Part shown: one piece after another, positions 32,833 to 44,034 of the stretch
Layout of the letters: each line of letters begins with the position of its first letter
How positions within the stretch are numbered: position 1 is the first letter of the stretch
Origin: Bedellia somnulentella
Lineage: Eukaryota > Arthropoda > Insecta > Lepidoptera > Bedelliidae
DNA length: 64,000 bases
Direction: 5' to 3'
Assembly: GCA_963576735.1 (NCBI GenBank)
Contig: OY755178.1
Coordinates: forward strand, 434,001-498,000
Made by a program: the position numbers and the translations under genes
Notes under the pieces: model-generated
Databases searched by the model: none
Told to the model about the DNA's origin: nothing
What the model saw: the letters and a program-made list of their open reading frames with translations, nothing else

Positions 32833-34586
32833 CATACATACATACATACATACATATACTCACGCCATTAGTTCCCATTGGGGTAGGCAGAGACTATTGA
32901 TCGCCACTTCGCACGATCCTGACAAACCTCTCTAGCTTCGTTTACATCCATCAATCTTTTCATACATGCTCTTTTATTCTTCATACTTCGGACGCCAGCC
33001 TTTTTGAGCACACTCTCAATTTGGTCCAAGTGTGTTCTCCGTGGTCGTCCTCTACTAACATTACCATCCACACTAGCTCTATAGATCCCTTTTACCAATT
33101 TTCTATCATCCATCCTCTCTATGTGCCCAAACCATCTCAACATTCCTTTTTCTATCTTTCTTACAATATCATCTTTCACACCACACTTTTCACGAATAAC
33201 ACTATTTCTCACTCGGTCACATAATCTAACATTACAAATTTTTCTGAGGGACCTCATCTCTACTGCATTCACTCTGCTCTCATGCTTCTTCTGCCACACC
33301 CAACATTCGCTTCCATACATAAGCGTAGGAACAAGAACAGCATCATGCACAGCCATTCGGGCCTTTTCAGACACCGTTTGACTGATCATTAGGCTATTCA
33401 TTGCTCCATTTACCGCATTACCCTTTTTCACTCTTCTTTCAATGTCTTCATCACATTTTCCATCCCTTGTAAACAAACTTCCCAGATATACAAACTCCTT
33501 CACCTGTTCCACATCCTTACCATCAATCGCAATCACGCATTCTGTCACATCTTCCTGTCTCTCAAAAACCATCGTTTTGGTCTTATCCACATTCACCCTT
33601 ATTCCCTTTCTTACAAAAGACTCACATGCAATATTCATCATCTCTTGCAACTCTTCTGCCGATGATGCAAGTAGCACTTGATCGTCAGCATATAAGAGGC
33701 ATTTAATGATGAATCCACCCATCCTTAGTCCATAATCACTTTCACGCAACTCTGTCAAACAGTCATCCATGAACAAATTGAAGAGCCACGGAGAAGCTAC
33801 ACATCCCTGTCGGACACCCCTAGAGATTCCGAACCAGTCAGTGTTTTCCCCATTTACTCTTACACATGCACTAGAATCCTCATAAAGTGATACCAATGCA
33901 CGTATAAGTTGACTCCCCAAACCGAACTTGGATAACACCTCCCATAAACACTTTCTTACCACCCTATCATACGCCTTCTCTAAATCAATGAAGGAGCAAT
34001 ACACCTTTTGGTTCTTAGCTAAAAACTTTTCGGTGATGCTCCTTAGAGAGAAGATTTGATCCATACATCCCATTCCTTTCCTAAATCCCGCTTGCACATC
34101 CCATATTTTCTCATCAGTTTCATTCATCACTCTTTCAATCAGTACCTTAGCATACAATTTACCAACAATGCTGAGTAAGCTGATGCCGCGGTAGTTTTTA
34201 GCCTCTTGGTGTGACCCCTTTCCTTTATATAGAGGCACAATCACCGCCTTGCACCAGTCTCGTGGAACTTTGCCACTCGACCAGCATTTTTGGAAAAGGA
34301 AGTACAACCAAGAAGCCACCAACCCTTTACCAGCCCTCAGCATTTCGATAGTAATCCTATCATACCCTGCCGCCTTCCCTAATTTCATACTTTTCATTGC
34401 TTTCATTATTTCTTCCATACTAATCTCGCTGTCACTAAATTCACCCATCTCCCCGTTCCAATCAACATTACTGTCGATTGGCGAAGAAATGGATGCATCC
34501 TCTCTCTCAAACAGTCCCTCAAAATAATTCTTCCATACCCGTTTCATGCTACTTTCATCCGTCGCCAATTCACCCTGTTCATCTCA
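32833..34586 (-). mobile_element. RTE-type LINE, 5'-truncated, with 14-bp target duplication
   Basis: Flanked by TGAATTATGTTTTA at 32819-32832 and 34587-34600. The 3' end on the minus strand reads GGCGTGAGTATATGTATG with a (TATG)n tail. The 5' end is cut within the ORF, so the apurinic endonuclease is missing. This is a clean, young target-primed insertion. Confidence 0.95.
32868..34568 (-). CDS. RTE-type LINE ORF: reverse transcriptase and C-terminal domain (N-terminus missing)
   Basis: A 566-codon open frame with no stop. It runs from KRVWKNYFEGLF through LGKAAGYDRI, NYRGISLLSIVGKLYAKVL, DVQAGFRKGMG, FIDLEKAYDRV, RGVRQGCVASPWLFNLF and the catalytic LLYADD (about residue 293) to LMYGSECW, LRWFGHIERM, RGRPRRTHLDQI and SAYPNGN. 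These motifs fit RTE-clade elements. The endonuclease that normally precedes them is absent through 5' truncation, so the copy cannot move itself. The listed start is an alternative TTG codon; the frame was originally internal to a longer ORF. Long opposite-strand frames over this interval are shadows. Confidence 0.93.
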   Translation of the reverse strand: MATDESSMKRVWKNYFEGLFEREDASISSPIDSNVDWNGEMGEFSDSEISMEEIMKAMKSMKLGKAAGYDRITIEMLRAGKGLVASWLYFLFQKCWSSGKVPRDWCKAVIVPLYKGKGSHQEAKNYRGISLLSIVGKLYAKVLIERVMNETDEKIWDVQAGFRKGMGCMDQIFSLRSITEKFLAKNQKVYCSFIDLEKAYDRVVRKCLWEVLSKFGLGSQLIRALVSLYEDSSACVRVNGENTDWFGISRGVRQGCVASPWLFNLFMDDCLTELRESDYGLRMGGFIIKCLLYADDQVLLASSAEELQEMMNIACESFVRKGIRVNVDKTKTMVFERQEDVTECVIAIDGKDVEQVKEFVYLGSLFTRDGKCDEDIERRVKKGNAVNGAMNSLMISQTVSEKARMAVHDAVLVPTLMYGSECWVWQKKHESRVNAVEMRSLRKICNVRLCDRVRNSVIREKCGVKDDIVRKIEKGMLRWFGHIERMDDRKLVKGIYRASVDGNVSRGRPRRTHLDQIESVLKKAGVRSMKNKRACMKRLMDVNEAREVCQDRAKWRSIVSAYPNGN

Positions 34587-34600
34587 TGAATTATGTTTTA

Positions 34601-35042
34601 TATAAAAAATAACGAAAGTAGGTGTAACTGATGCTAACAATTATATGTACTTGCGAAAAACATAACCCTTTCCTTTTAGTCAGCTAGAATTATCTGTAAA
34701 TTAGTACGTGTGACTTGAAATGTCATTACCTAAAGAAATAAGTCTTCGACTGCCTAGGTCCTAAATTAATATTATCTTTTAAATTAAAATTTATGTTTAT
34801 GAATAATTTATTTGATTTGCAAAACATTTAAAGTAAGATTTTTAAAAACATCATAAATCACTCAAATATATGTGAATGCTTTAAGGTTTCACTTTCTCAT
34901 ACTTATAAGCATGGTTTCGTTCATTAATTTTAATTTATTCATGATTTGTGGATGTTCATATAACATCCAGTTTAGGTCTGATATAGGCAAAAAGAAGGTG
35001 GAATTTAATCCTTAAAATAATAATATTAAAATAAGTATATTT
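34601..35042. other. noncoding, no feature recognised
   Basis: AT-rich right flank of the RTE insertion. Confidence 0.3.
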
Positions 35043-35290
35043 GCGGTGTAGTGTCGGCTTAGAAGAACACTACCCCATTTCTTCCGGTGGGTGTACGTAA
35101 AAGGCGACTAACGGTATTGGGGCTTTTTAAAGGATTTTTGGGCGATGCGGTTGGAGACCCATCACCAACAACCTTTATTTTACCATCTTTTCCCCACGCA
35201 ACTTCCAAAAGTGGCTGAAGAATATCGAATTCCTTAGCTCTGGCTATCCCTTACAGGGATTTATAGCCGTGAGTATATGTATGTATGTAT
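35043..35290 (+). repeat. S1 SINE, full-length
   Basis: GCGGTGTAGTGTCGGCTTAG to GTGAGTATATGTATGTATG. Confidence 0.92.
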
Positions 35291-35404
35291 ATTTGACACA
35301 TGATGATTACAGATGATCATATACACGTTTATTACCGCCCATTATGCTCACACTATATATCTCTTAATGTATTGGCAGTGGTATAAATAAACAAATCTCA
35401 TCTC

Positions 35405-35500
35405 GTTGTCTGATTTTGATTATTGTTGTTATGTTTCATGTTTCATGTATTGTTTACCCAAGCTTAGCAATGAATAAATGTTTTTCTTTCTTTCTATTAT
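35405..35500 (+). repeat. possible LINE 3' end
   Basis: Sequence ending GAATAAATGTTTTTCTTTC resembles a LINE 3'UTR end with an AATAAA signal and a TTTC tail. No ORF precedes it. Confidence 0.3.
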
Positions 35501-36285
35501 TTACAATTTCTCTGGACTCTGGACAGTAGCGTACTAAAATAAAGTGTTACATTTGGGCTACATTATAAAATAGCTATCAAGTTTGTTATATGATCATTCA
35601 GACGATGTTACTCTAGCTTCTAAATTTAAAAACACACTACTTAAATAGGTTCTGACAAAGGACAATGTTTAGATATATATTATGAGGGAAGGGGTTCTTA
35701 GTTGGAGCATCAAATCTCATAAATTTGTTTTCATGTCAGAATCACAAAACGACATTATAAATAAATATTAACTCGTTTCAAGATATTATCATCTGGGAAA
35801 TAATACTTTGTTATTGGCGAAATTCCCTAGTAACTAGGACCAGACAATAAATAAAAAAACGAATTTTCATAGAATTTTAGATCGTGAAAATACTTGTTTT
35901 ATTTATGTGTGTTAGCGTTTAATTGCTTGGTTATATCAAAATTAAAATAACTTAAACACATAGCAAAATACAATCGTAATGCTAGGACAGCAACGTTGTA
36001 AGGAGCAGAAAAAAGTGGACTACTTTCCATAACGATCTCGACTCAGGAGCTCATTGCAAAGATATATCGACAAAAACAACAAATACACAATGAAAACGTT
36101 AGTAGAAGATCTATTATGTAAGCAAAGCAAGTTATTAATGAGCAAATACCATAGCAGGGGGTAATAATGCTGGCCGCGGGGTCAATGACCTTCAGTTCCC
36201 GCGTTTTTGCAACTAAACATAAACAACCGACCAGCAAACATTATGCAAAGTATAGCAATCTTTTTTTATCTAAATAAACATACAT
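35501..36285. other. noncoding, no gene seen
   Basis: AT-rich sequence, small ORFs on both strands near 36040-36240 without features. Confidence 0.3.
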
Positions 36286-36287
36286 AC

Positions 36288-36475
36288 ACCATTACAACTC
36301 ATGCTATTATTTCTTGTTGGGGTAGACAGAGACTATCGATCACCAATTTGTACGGTCCTGGCAAACCTCTCAAGACTTACATCTATCAATATTTGTATGC
36401 ATGCCCTGTTTTCTTCTTAATTCAGACGCCTGCTTTTTTGCGCACGCGCTGTATTTAATCTTAATGTATCCTGCG
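36288..36475 (-). repeat. RTE LINE 3' relic
   Basis: TGTTGGGGTAGACAGAGACT, GGTCCTGGCAAACCTCTC and TCAGACGCCTGCTTTTTTGC preserve the RTE terminus with substitutions. Confidence 0.7.
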
Positions 36476-36617
36476 TGATTACCTCTTCTGACATCCATCT
36501 ACACATTTTACTACCTTGGATCACGGTTTGCAAGAAAAAAGGTATATGTGATCAACGTTAACTTCTTTGATAAAATCGTAGGGGATATATGGCCTTTTAG
36601 GCTTTACAACTAGCTAG

Positions 36618-36866
36618 TGCCGTGTAGTGCCGGCTTAGAATGTCGCTACCCCTTTCTATCCACGGGTGTCGTAAGAGGCGACTAAGGGTATTGGGGCTTT
36701 TTATTGGATTTTTGGGCGATGCGGTTGGAGACCCATCACCAAAAACCTTTATTTTACCATCTTTTCCCCACTCAACTTCCAAAAGTGGCTGAAGAATTTA
36801 TAATTCCTTAGCTCTGGCTACCCCTTCTAGGGATTTATAGCCGTGAGAATATGTATGTATGTATGT
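36618..36866 (+). repeat. S1 SINE with 11-bp target duplication
   Basis: AACTAGCTAGT at 36608-36618 recurs at 36867-36877 immediately after the (TATG)n tail; the first T of the element may belong to the duplication. This shows S1 inserts as a retroposon. Confidence 0.95.
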
Positions 36867-36992
36867 AACTAGCTAGTCTGTTTTGCGTATGCAATATGCT
36901 TGGCCAAAACAATTAAGTGAATAAAACAAGGTCTTTTGGTTCTTATAGCGAAGTAGTAGTAATGGGTGATTTGATTAGGTTTTCTAATATGA

Positions 36993-37212
36993 CATACATA
37001 CTCACGGCCATAAATCCCAAAAAGGGGTGGCCAGAGCTTTACAGCTAGAAACTCCTCATTTTGAAGTTGATGGGGGACAAGATGATAGAAATAAAGAATC
37101 GTTGGTGATGGGTCTCCAACCGCATTGCCCAAAAAACATACCCTTAGTCGCCTCTTACAACATCTGTGGGTAAAAAGGGGTAGTGAGTGACATTCTAAGC
37201 CGGCGCTACCTC
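36993..37212 (-). repeat. S1 SINE, internally deleted
   Basis: CATACATACTCACGGCCATA to CTAAGCCGGCGCTACC, missing part of the segment before the GACTAA box. Confidence 0.85.
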
Positions 37213-38213
37213 CTATAGATCGAATATTCTATAGCGCAAAATTGTTGCCCAAACATAGTGCTGGCTAAAATCTGCACTGTAGAAATACATGTCATCCAGT
37301 CGTTATATATGCTGGTATAAAGTCCAGATAATCTGGCAAGTTATCGCACTTTAGTATCATAAATCCGGAAATTAATGTGATCAAACCCTCGTTTCTCATG
37401 CTAGGAAATGGTAAAAGAAAAGTATAAAAAATATTTAGGATGGTACATCAAATGCTTATCTGTTCTTGGAAAGTATTTCTTAAGTTAATAAGACACATAT
37501 TCTTAAAATGGAATGAAATGCAATTCGTTAAACTAATGAACAAAATCAACAAATCAAAGTCGAAATGAGCACCGCCTCCTCTTTAAAGTCGATTAAAAAT
37601 AACAAAGTAATAATACCAAAGTACAGAGAAGTAATAAAAATCAACGATTCGTGAAATTCCCAAATCAGATCGCAGTGCAAATAATCGTGTACTGACGGGT
37701 CAATGACCGGCGAGAGTACATCCAATATTAACATTAAAATAAGTAATATAAATAAGCAATCCGCGTGGGTGGACGCGATCATACACTAACAATGCTTATT
37801 GCAAGTCAGTCCCCAGACTGAGAAATCCAGACTTGTGTCGGGGAACGTTTATGTGTGTGTGTGTGTGTGTGTGTTTTCATTCTTCGTTTATGGTATTCGT
37901 CCTATTCGTCGCTCCCGAGCATCTCCTGATTTACAATATCATCACGAGGTGAAAAAGGTTGATCTGTTTTCAATCTGAACAGTTAAAATAATATTTTAAT
38001 TTACTTTTTGGGGTAAGTTAGACGTTTAGACGTGTCTTATCTACACTGATGATAAGGACACCCTAAAGAAAGACCTTCTCCCCCACGTCCACAATCGCAA
38101 ACATTTCGAACTCTCTTTCTGTCAAATCCAATTAAACATCAATTTTAACATTCCATAGGAATACGCAACCCAATTTAATCCAAACCTAGTCACTGATATT
38201 AAAATATAGACAA
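37213..38213. other. noncoding with a (GT)n tract
   Basis: No gene is seen. A GT dinucleotide tract lies at 37851-37874. Confidence 0.35.
37851..37874 (+). repeat. (GT)n microsatellite
   Basis: About twelve uninterrupted TG units. Confidence 0.9.
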
Positions 38214-38214
38214 A

Positions 38215-38393
38215 TACATATACACACGGCCATAAATCCGAAAAAGGGGTATCCAGAAATTTAGAGGTAGAAACTCCTCCGTCACATTTGGAAGTTGATA
38301 CCGGACAAGATGATAGGAATAAAGTATCGTTAGTGATGGATCTCCAACCGCATCGCCCAAAAACCATTTAAAAAGCCCAGTACCCTAAGTCAA
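38215..38393 (-). repeat. S1 SINE, decayed, 5' part missing
   Basis: CACACGGCCATAAATCCG to AAAGCCCAGTACCCTAAGTC. Confidence 0.8.
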
Positions 38394-39196
38394 ACTGTAA
38401 AATAAGGCACAGACATATAAAAGTATCATAATATGTTACATCATGTTCAACAATAGGTGACAGGAGTGTTCAGAGCAACCTTGGCTCCTCAGCCGTGACC
38501 GGCCTTGCCTACACATCACAAACATACATTTACTACGCTATACCTCCATTTTCTAATTCGGGATCGGCTTCGAACTAATTACCTATATCTATTTGGCCTT
38601 GCGAGTTTCATGCGCTGGATTCAGGATCTGTTAGTCCGTGATGTATTGATTAGAATGAACGGGTTTGTCACTGTTTGTTTGTGGTTATAGTCTTAGCATT
38701 ACGGTTACCTAAAACGATGAAATGTTTTGTGGTGTGGTTCAAAACCTTTAGTTGAATCATTTGTTTCATTACCTTCTTCTCCATTTCAAAACGATGGTGG
38801 CATAAAATGCTTTTAATTGTCGAAATAATATAAACCACTATAAACTCAGAAAATACAAAGCATTCCTCTGTCTGAAGAAATTGTATCAGCATAATGTACA
38901 CAGAAATAATCTCCTATTAAAATACAAACTGTATCTCATTATTATATAGTATACAGGTACCGCAGTTCATTTAGTATAGTGGTAAACGGCCCATAGTTTC
39001 TAATAGTAAATATTCAATGAACTTGAACAGTGTACAGTCAATGAGAAATGGTAATATTATGCGCAGCTACGTGTCGTCAAGCACAATTGATTGTTAGCCA
39101 ATTATGTTAAACTTACTTTTCCAAAACCGCATCTTCATAAAGAAATTTATTACTAAGAGTCAGGGTTGTAACTGTTCTTATTGCAGATATTTTTTG
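38394..39196. other. noncoding, no feature recognised
   Basis: Short ORFs without family features. No repeat recognised. Confidence 0.3.
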
Positions 39197-39451
39197 TACA
39201 TATACAAACATTTACTAACGCTATAAATCCCTAAAAGGGGTAGTCAGAGCTTCAGGATAAGAACTTCTTCAGCCACTTTTGGTAATCGAGCAGGGAAAAG
39301 ATTGTAAAACAAACGTTTTTGGTGATGGGTCTCCTGCAACATCGTCCAAAAATCGCTTAAAATGTCCCAATACCCTTAGTCGCCTCTTACGAACACCCAA
39401 GGAAAGAGATGGGGTCGTACTATGCTATATTCTAACCTGACACTAAACAGC
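39197..39451 (-). repeat. S1 SINE, old copy
   Basis: GTACATATACAAACATTTAC to CTAACCTGACACTAAACAGC, with many substitutions. Confidence 0.85.
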
Positions 39452-39684
39452 TGGTTTCTGATGTTATTATAGAGTAATAAAACGTTAGCTTTAACAATGT
39501 GGCTCTGATCTGATCAGAGTAAGTTTATTTTGTGCAAGAAAAATTGTTTTTCGTCCCAATATCACTTTACTTAATAGAATGTGACTTAGTTTCAATTCTA
39601 CGGCGAAAGGTTACAGGCACATAAACACATAGTCAGTCTCATGTACCTTAGAAATAAGAAGTAAAATAGATAATACATTTGTTG

Positions 39685-39790
39685 GGAATGGTAATGTTAG
39701 TAGGGGACGACGACACCAATGTAGGACGACTGACGTATCATTTCAAGATCAATGGTTGTCGATAGTTCAGAATATAAAGAACTGAGAAGA
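39685..39790 (+). repeat. RTE LINE relic
   Basis: GGTAATGTTAGTAGGGGACGAC and GATCAATGGTTGTCGATAGT are RTE 3' coding remnants. Confidence 0.55.
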
Positions 39791-40761
39791 TAATACGGAA
39801 TCTTCTCTGCCTTCCACACTGAGATTAAATGATGTTCACAAAAGTTTTTTTTTATCTATTACGTAAATATTCAATGGCTACATTTTCCAATGCAAATGCT
39901 CTCTTAATCCCTCACAAATTGAAACTACCCAACAACTAAATATGGGCACTGATTGACAGCCCTACAAGGCACAGTGCATTCCTTGTTCCCATCGGCTAAG
40001 AGGGCACAAAGCGACCGTTGAATGCTCGTAAATACAGCGTTTGCCGTCAAATAGAGGTTGAGCTTCGTGGTTTGAGACCATTGTGGACGACCGTGACTTG
40101 ACCCTTGACTAACTTTACTGCTTTCCGTCATTGTTTTAGCTATGGTTGAGAGCAGTATAGATTAGAGGTTTAAGATTTCATTTAAGAGCTTATTACATTA
40201 CACTTTGTCGTTTCTGAATTCATACGTCCTTCGAAGTTACTGCCTCAGACGCTTGTTATTCCACTACACAAGTTTGTCTACTTTTCAGAAGCCTAGCGTT
40301 CTGAACGTTATTCCACTAGTCTGAATTCAGATTCTGTGGCTCTCAGACGTCTTCATTCAGACAAATGGAATAAGCTCTTTAGTGTTTTAGTTCGTCGTTT
40401 TTAAAACAAACAAAATTATGCAACAGCGAATACATAACCAATACAGAACAAATTTTTAGCGTCTTTTAGTTTTAATTTAAAGTTACTTCATGTCCTTCAT
40501 ACTTCCATTAATACATGTCTAAGGGATTTGTTTTACACAAAGGTTTTACACATGTCTATAAATACAAATTTAATCGGTTTTATAAATCTGTGTTTTCATA
40601 CATATGTACTTTGAAATTGAAACCTCTATTTATATTAGCCCGATCATTCATTTCCTTAGTCTTTTGGAATATGAGTTAGTGTGCTTTTCACCACTACTAC
40701 ACAGCTAACATAACAGAATGAATAGTTACCATCATCACTAATTTCCCTATTCTCTCCTCAG
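39791..40761. other. last part of fascin intron 1, no repeat recognised
   Basis: Ends in a pyrimidine-rich tract (TTCCCTATTCTCTCCTCAG) that serves as the acceptor for the first coding exon. A 68-codon minus frame near 39925-40131 has no features. Confidence 0.4.
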
Positions 40762-40988
40762 CTCAAAAATGAACGGAATGAACGGGCACACCAACGGCGA
40801 GCTGAACGGCTCCGGAGACATTATCACGCAGAACCAGCAGCGCGGCTGGTGGACCATCGGCCTCATCAACTCCAAGTACCGCTACCTCACCGCCGAGACC
40901 TTCGGCTTCAAGATCAACGCCAACGGGACCAGTCTCAAGAAGAAACAGATCTGGACTCTTGAGCCAGCTTCTGGGAATGCTAATGATA
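40762..40988 (+). CDS. sn: fascin (singed), first coding exon
   Basis: Fascin bundles parallel actin filaments in filopodia, bristles and similar protrusions. The Drosophila homologue is singed. This exon has an acceptor at 40760-40761, 7 nt of 5'UTR and the ATG at 40769, and encodes residues 1-73 plus one base. It reads [29 protein letters not shown] and [12 protein letters not shown], the start of the first beta-trefoil. The serine before LKKKQIW (residue 55) matches the position of vertebrate fascin Ser39, the known PKC site that lowers actin binding. A second in-frame Met (residue 4) could also initiate. The donor is GTAAGTTG at 40989. The body is GC-rich compared with the AT-rich introns. 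An S1 copy begins 38 bases past the donor. Confidence 0.95.
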
Positions 40989-41022
40989 GTAAGTTGATTT
41001 TGTTTTTTTGAGTGCTGATACA

Positions 41023-41732
41023 TACATTCATATACTCACGGCTATAAATCCCTAGAAGGGGTAGCCAGAGCCAAGGAATAAGAAATTTCTCAGCCACTTT
41101 TATGTTGGGTGTGGCAGAAGAAGCATGAAAGTAGAGTGAATGCAGTAGAAATGAGATCCCTCAGAAAAGTGTGTAATGTAAGGTTATGTGATCGTGTGAG
41201 GAATGATGTGATTCGTGAAAGGTGTGGTGTAAAAGATGATATTGTAAGAAAGTTAGAAAAAGGAATGTTGAGATGGTTTGGGCACATAGAGAGGATGGAT
41301 GACAGTAAATTGGTGAAAGAGATATATAAAGCCAATGTGGAAGGTAATGTTAGTAGAGGACGACCTCGGAGGACACATTTGGATCAAATAGAAAATGTGC
41401 TCAAAAAGGCAGGTGTCCGCAGTATGAAGAATAAAAGAGCATGTATGAAAAGATTGATGGATGTAAACGAAGCCAGAGAGGTTTGCCAGGATCGTACAAA
41501 GTGGCGATCGATAGTATCTGCCTACCCCAATGGGAACTAACGGCGTGAGAATATGTATGTATGTACTTTTGGAAACTTGTGTGGGGAAAAGATGGTAAAA
41601 ATATAGATTGTTGGTGTTGGGTCTCCAACCGCATCGCCCAAAAATCCCTTAGAAGCCCCCAATACAGTCGTCTCTTACGTACACCCACTGGAAAAAATGG
41701 GGTAGTGCTATTCTAAACCGGCACTACACAGC
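41023..41732 (-). repeat. S1 SINE interrupted by an RTE fragment
   Basis: S1 sequence ends at GCCACTTTT (41101), resumes at ACTTTTGGAAACTTG (41565) and runs to CCGGCACTACACAGC. It lies just inside fascin intron 1 of the coding part. Confidence 0.92.
41102..41564 (+). mobile_element. RTE-type LINE 3' fragment nested in S1
   Basis: Encodes the last ~143 codons of the RTE ORF with an open frame to SAYPNGN and a short TATG tail. The 6-bp ACTTTT at each junction is the target duplication. Confidence 0.93.
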
Positions 41733-41921
41733 ATATGATACTCACGGCTATTTTAAAAAGAGGTAGCCAGTTCTTCAGAATTAGGGATTTTTTAGCCACC
41801 TTTTGAAGATTTACGGAAAATATTGTAAAAGAAAGCACGGTTGGTACTGGGTCTCTAGCGACTTACAACACCCGCAGGAAGAAACGGATAAGTGCTATTC
41901 TAGGCCAACACTACACAGCTT
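41733..41921 (-). repeat. S1 SINE, internally deleted
   Basis: GATACTCACGGCTATTTTAA to TAGGCCAACACTACACAGC. Confidence 0.85.
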
Positions 41922-41948
41922 ATATAATTTAACACAGCTGTAAATATT

Positions 41949-42188
41949 ACATACATACATACATAGATATATGATATATAAGGGGTAGCCAGAGCTGAGG
42001 AATCAGAAATTCCTCAGCCACTTTTGGAAGTTGCGTGGGGAAAAGATGGTAAAATAAAGGTTGTTGGTGATGGGTCTCCAACCGCATCGCCCAAAAATCC
42101 CTTAGAAAGCCCCAATACCGTTAGTCGCCTCTTACGTACACCCACAGGAAGAAATGGGGTAGTGCTATTCCAAGCCGACACTACACAG
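41949..42188 (-). repeat. S1 SINE
   Basis: (CATA)n tail, then GGGGTAGCCAGAGCTGAGGA to CAAGCCGACACTACACAGC; the TATAGCCGTGAG segment next to the tail is altered. Confidence 0.9.
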
Positions 42189-42189
42189 C

Positions 42190-42835
42190 AAATAATAAAA
42201 CATATAAATGGAGTCATCAAGCCTATACATAACCCAACACAATAAGTGAAACCCAACTGAATCACTGAGTTGTTGTTTGTCTTAGTTGCCGGTCGGTATC
42301 CGTGCCTTATTTGTCATCATCAGTACTCAGACAATGATAATGTGGTTACGGTTTACATGTCACTGTCTGTTTGTCTGCTCGTATCCTATCTACTTGGTCG
42401 GTACTAACAAACATATCTATAAGGATCTTTTACAATGAGTTGCTAATTATATTGTCAAACATGTGTATTATGTTAGAGAAATAAAATGATTTAAGTTTGG
42501 TGATGTCTTTCTAAACCGAACATTCGTGTACTGCACCCTGCAAAGATGGCCTACATTTACGTAGTCCACATCTCCTAATCTTACAAGTGAGTGCCTCTGC
42601 CGGCACTAGAACGTGACGCAGCCGTGATTCGTGACAGATGTGAATCTCGCCATGCCACTTGAGCCGTGCCAGTGAGCCAGTGTGTCTTGACATGACATAG
42701 ATGCTGTACTTGAGTGGCACTCGAATAGCTTGTTGAGTGAATGTCGTGGAAAAATGATTATAGTTGACTAGAGACTCTAATTTTTCAATTCTCATTATGT
42801 CCATATGTGTAGTGTGATAACGAGTAGCGTCGTAC
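42190..42835. other. intron sequence, no feature recognised
   Basis: A 97-codon minus frame over 42511-42804 lacks any domain signature and is not called. Confidence 0.3.
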
Positions 42836-42956
42836 AGCTGTGTAGTATTGGCTTAGAATAGCACTAACCCATTTCTTCCCGCGGGTTTTCTTCTTCTGGT
42901 CCTGAAGCTCTGGCTACCTCATTTAAGGAATTTATAGCCGTGAGTATATGTATGTG
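42836..42956 (+). repeat. S1 SINE, large internal deletion
   Basis: 5' end to the ATTTCTTCCCGCGGG segment joined to GAAGCTCTGGCTACC and the tail. Confidence 0.85.
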
Positions 42957-42982
42957 TAATAAAGTAAAAAATTAACATCAAC

Positions 42983-43225
42983 ATAACATAACATAAACGT
43001 TCACGCCGAATATCCCCGAAGGGGTTGGCAGAGGTACTAATACTTCTGAACATCACGTGACATTGTCACCTGGCGTTCAGAGTACCCACGTTTTGCATGG
43101 ACAGTGTACTCACGTGATAGGGGGCAGGCCTATCGCCGTTTTGTACGAATACACGGTCACATGACTAAGTACAACTCAGCCATGTGGGTTTCCTCACGAT
43201 GTTTTCCCTCACCGTGAGGGAAAAC
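42983..43225 (-). repeat. S2 SINE, head missing
   Basis: AACGTTCACGCCGAATATCC through TTTTCCCTCACCGTGAGGG. Confidence 0.9.
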
Positions 43226-43409
43226 ACAAAAAATTAAAAGATTGCTTAATGAAAGTGATACGTTTGAGGTTTGCCAGCATTGTTCAAAGTGGGAACCCTT
43301 GCCTTGCCATGCATTGTATACCCCATTGGGAATCAATAACTTGACTACAAAACCTGCTGTGTTCTTTCCGCTGGTGTCATTATAGGCAACTGGTCATGGG
43401 GTTTAAATT

Positions 43410-43497
43410 TTTCTTTCCTCACTCAACTTTCAATAGTGTCTGAGGAATTCCCAATTCTCATGCTCTCGCTACTCGTTTTTAAGGATTTATAGCCATG
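43410..43497 (+). repeat. S1 SINE 3' relic
   Basis: TTTCCTCACTCAACTTTCAA to GGATTTATAGCCATGA. Confidence 0.7.
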
Positions 43498-43801
43498 ATA
43501 AACTAACGCCCAAAAATAAGCAAACCAATATTTGATTGGAAATGACGGAATGCCAAGTGGACATTGTAATGTAGTATGAGGGTTTACCCTGTGTAAATAT
43601 TGATCGTGATGTATGGGGCGTAGTGAAACAGCTGTGGACCTTGACACGACAGTGTGGGGTGGGGCCCCTTGACCCCGTGGACTGGGCTTCGGGGCTTTAA
43701 TATAAATATTATGCGAGCTCGATTGCTAAGTTGACAAAAATGTAGGGTTTGAAGTAATGTGATTTATTACTTAATATTTGATTGTAAGGCTGGATAATTA
43801 A

Positions 43802-44034
43802 GCTGTGTAGTGTCGGCTTAGAATAGCGCTACCCCATTTCTACCGTAAGAGGCGACTAACGGTATTGGGGTTTTTGAGGGAACATTGGGCGATGCGGTTG
43901 GATACCCATCACCAACAACCTTTATTTTACCACCTTTTCCCCACTCAACTTTCCAAAAGTGGCTGAGGAATTTCTAATTCCTTAGCTCTGCTACCCCTTC
44001 TAGGGAATTATAGCCGTGAGTATATGTATGTATG
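43802..44034 (+). repeat. S1 SINE
   Basis: GCTGTGTAGTGTCGGCTTAG to GTGAGTATATGTATGTATG, with a short deletion after CATTTCTACC. Confidence 0.92.

Noticed and set aside
33021..34527. Plus-strand ORFs of 67-92 codons
   Set aside because: They are the antisense of the RTE reverse transcriptase.
39925..40131. 68-codon minus ORF upstream of fascin exon 1
   Set aside because: No motif, no splice or polyadenylation context, and within an intron on the opposite strand.
40763..41097. Minus ORFs of 71-86 codons
   Set aside because: Antisense of fascin exon 1 and the S1 copy beside it.
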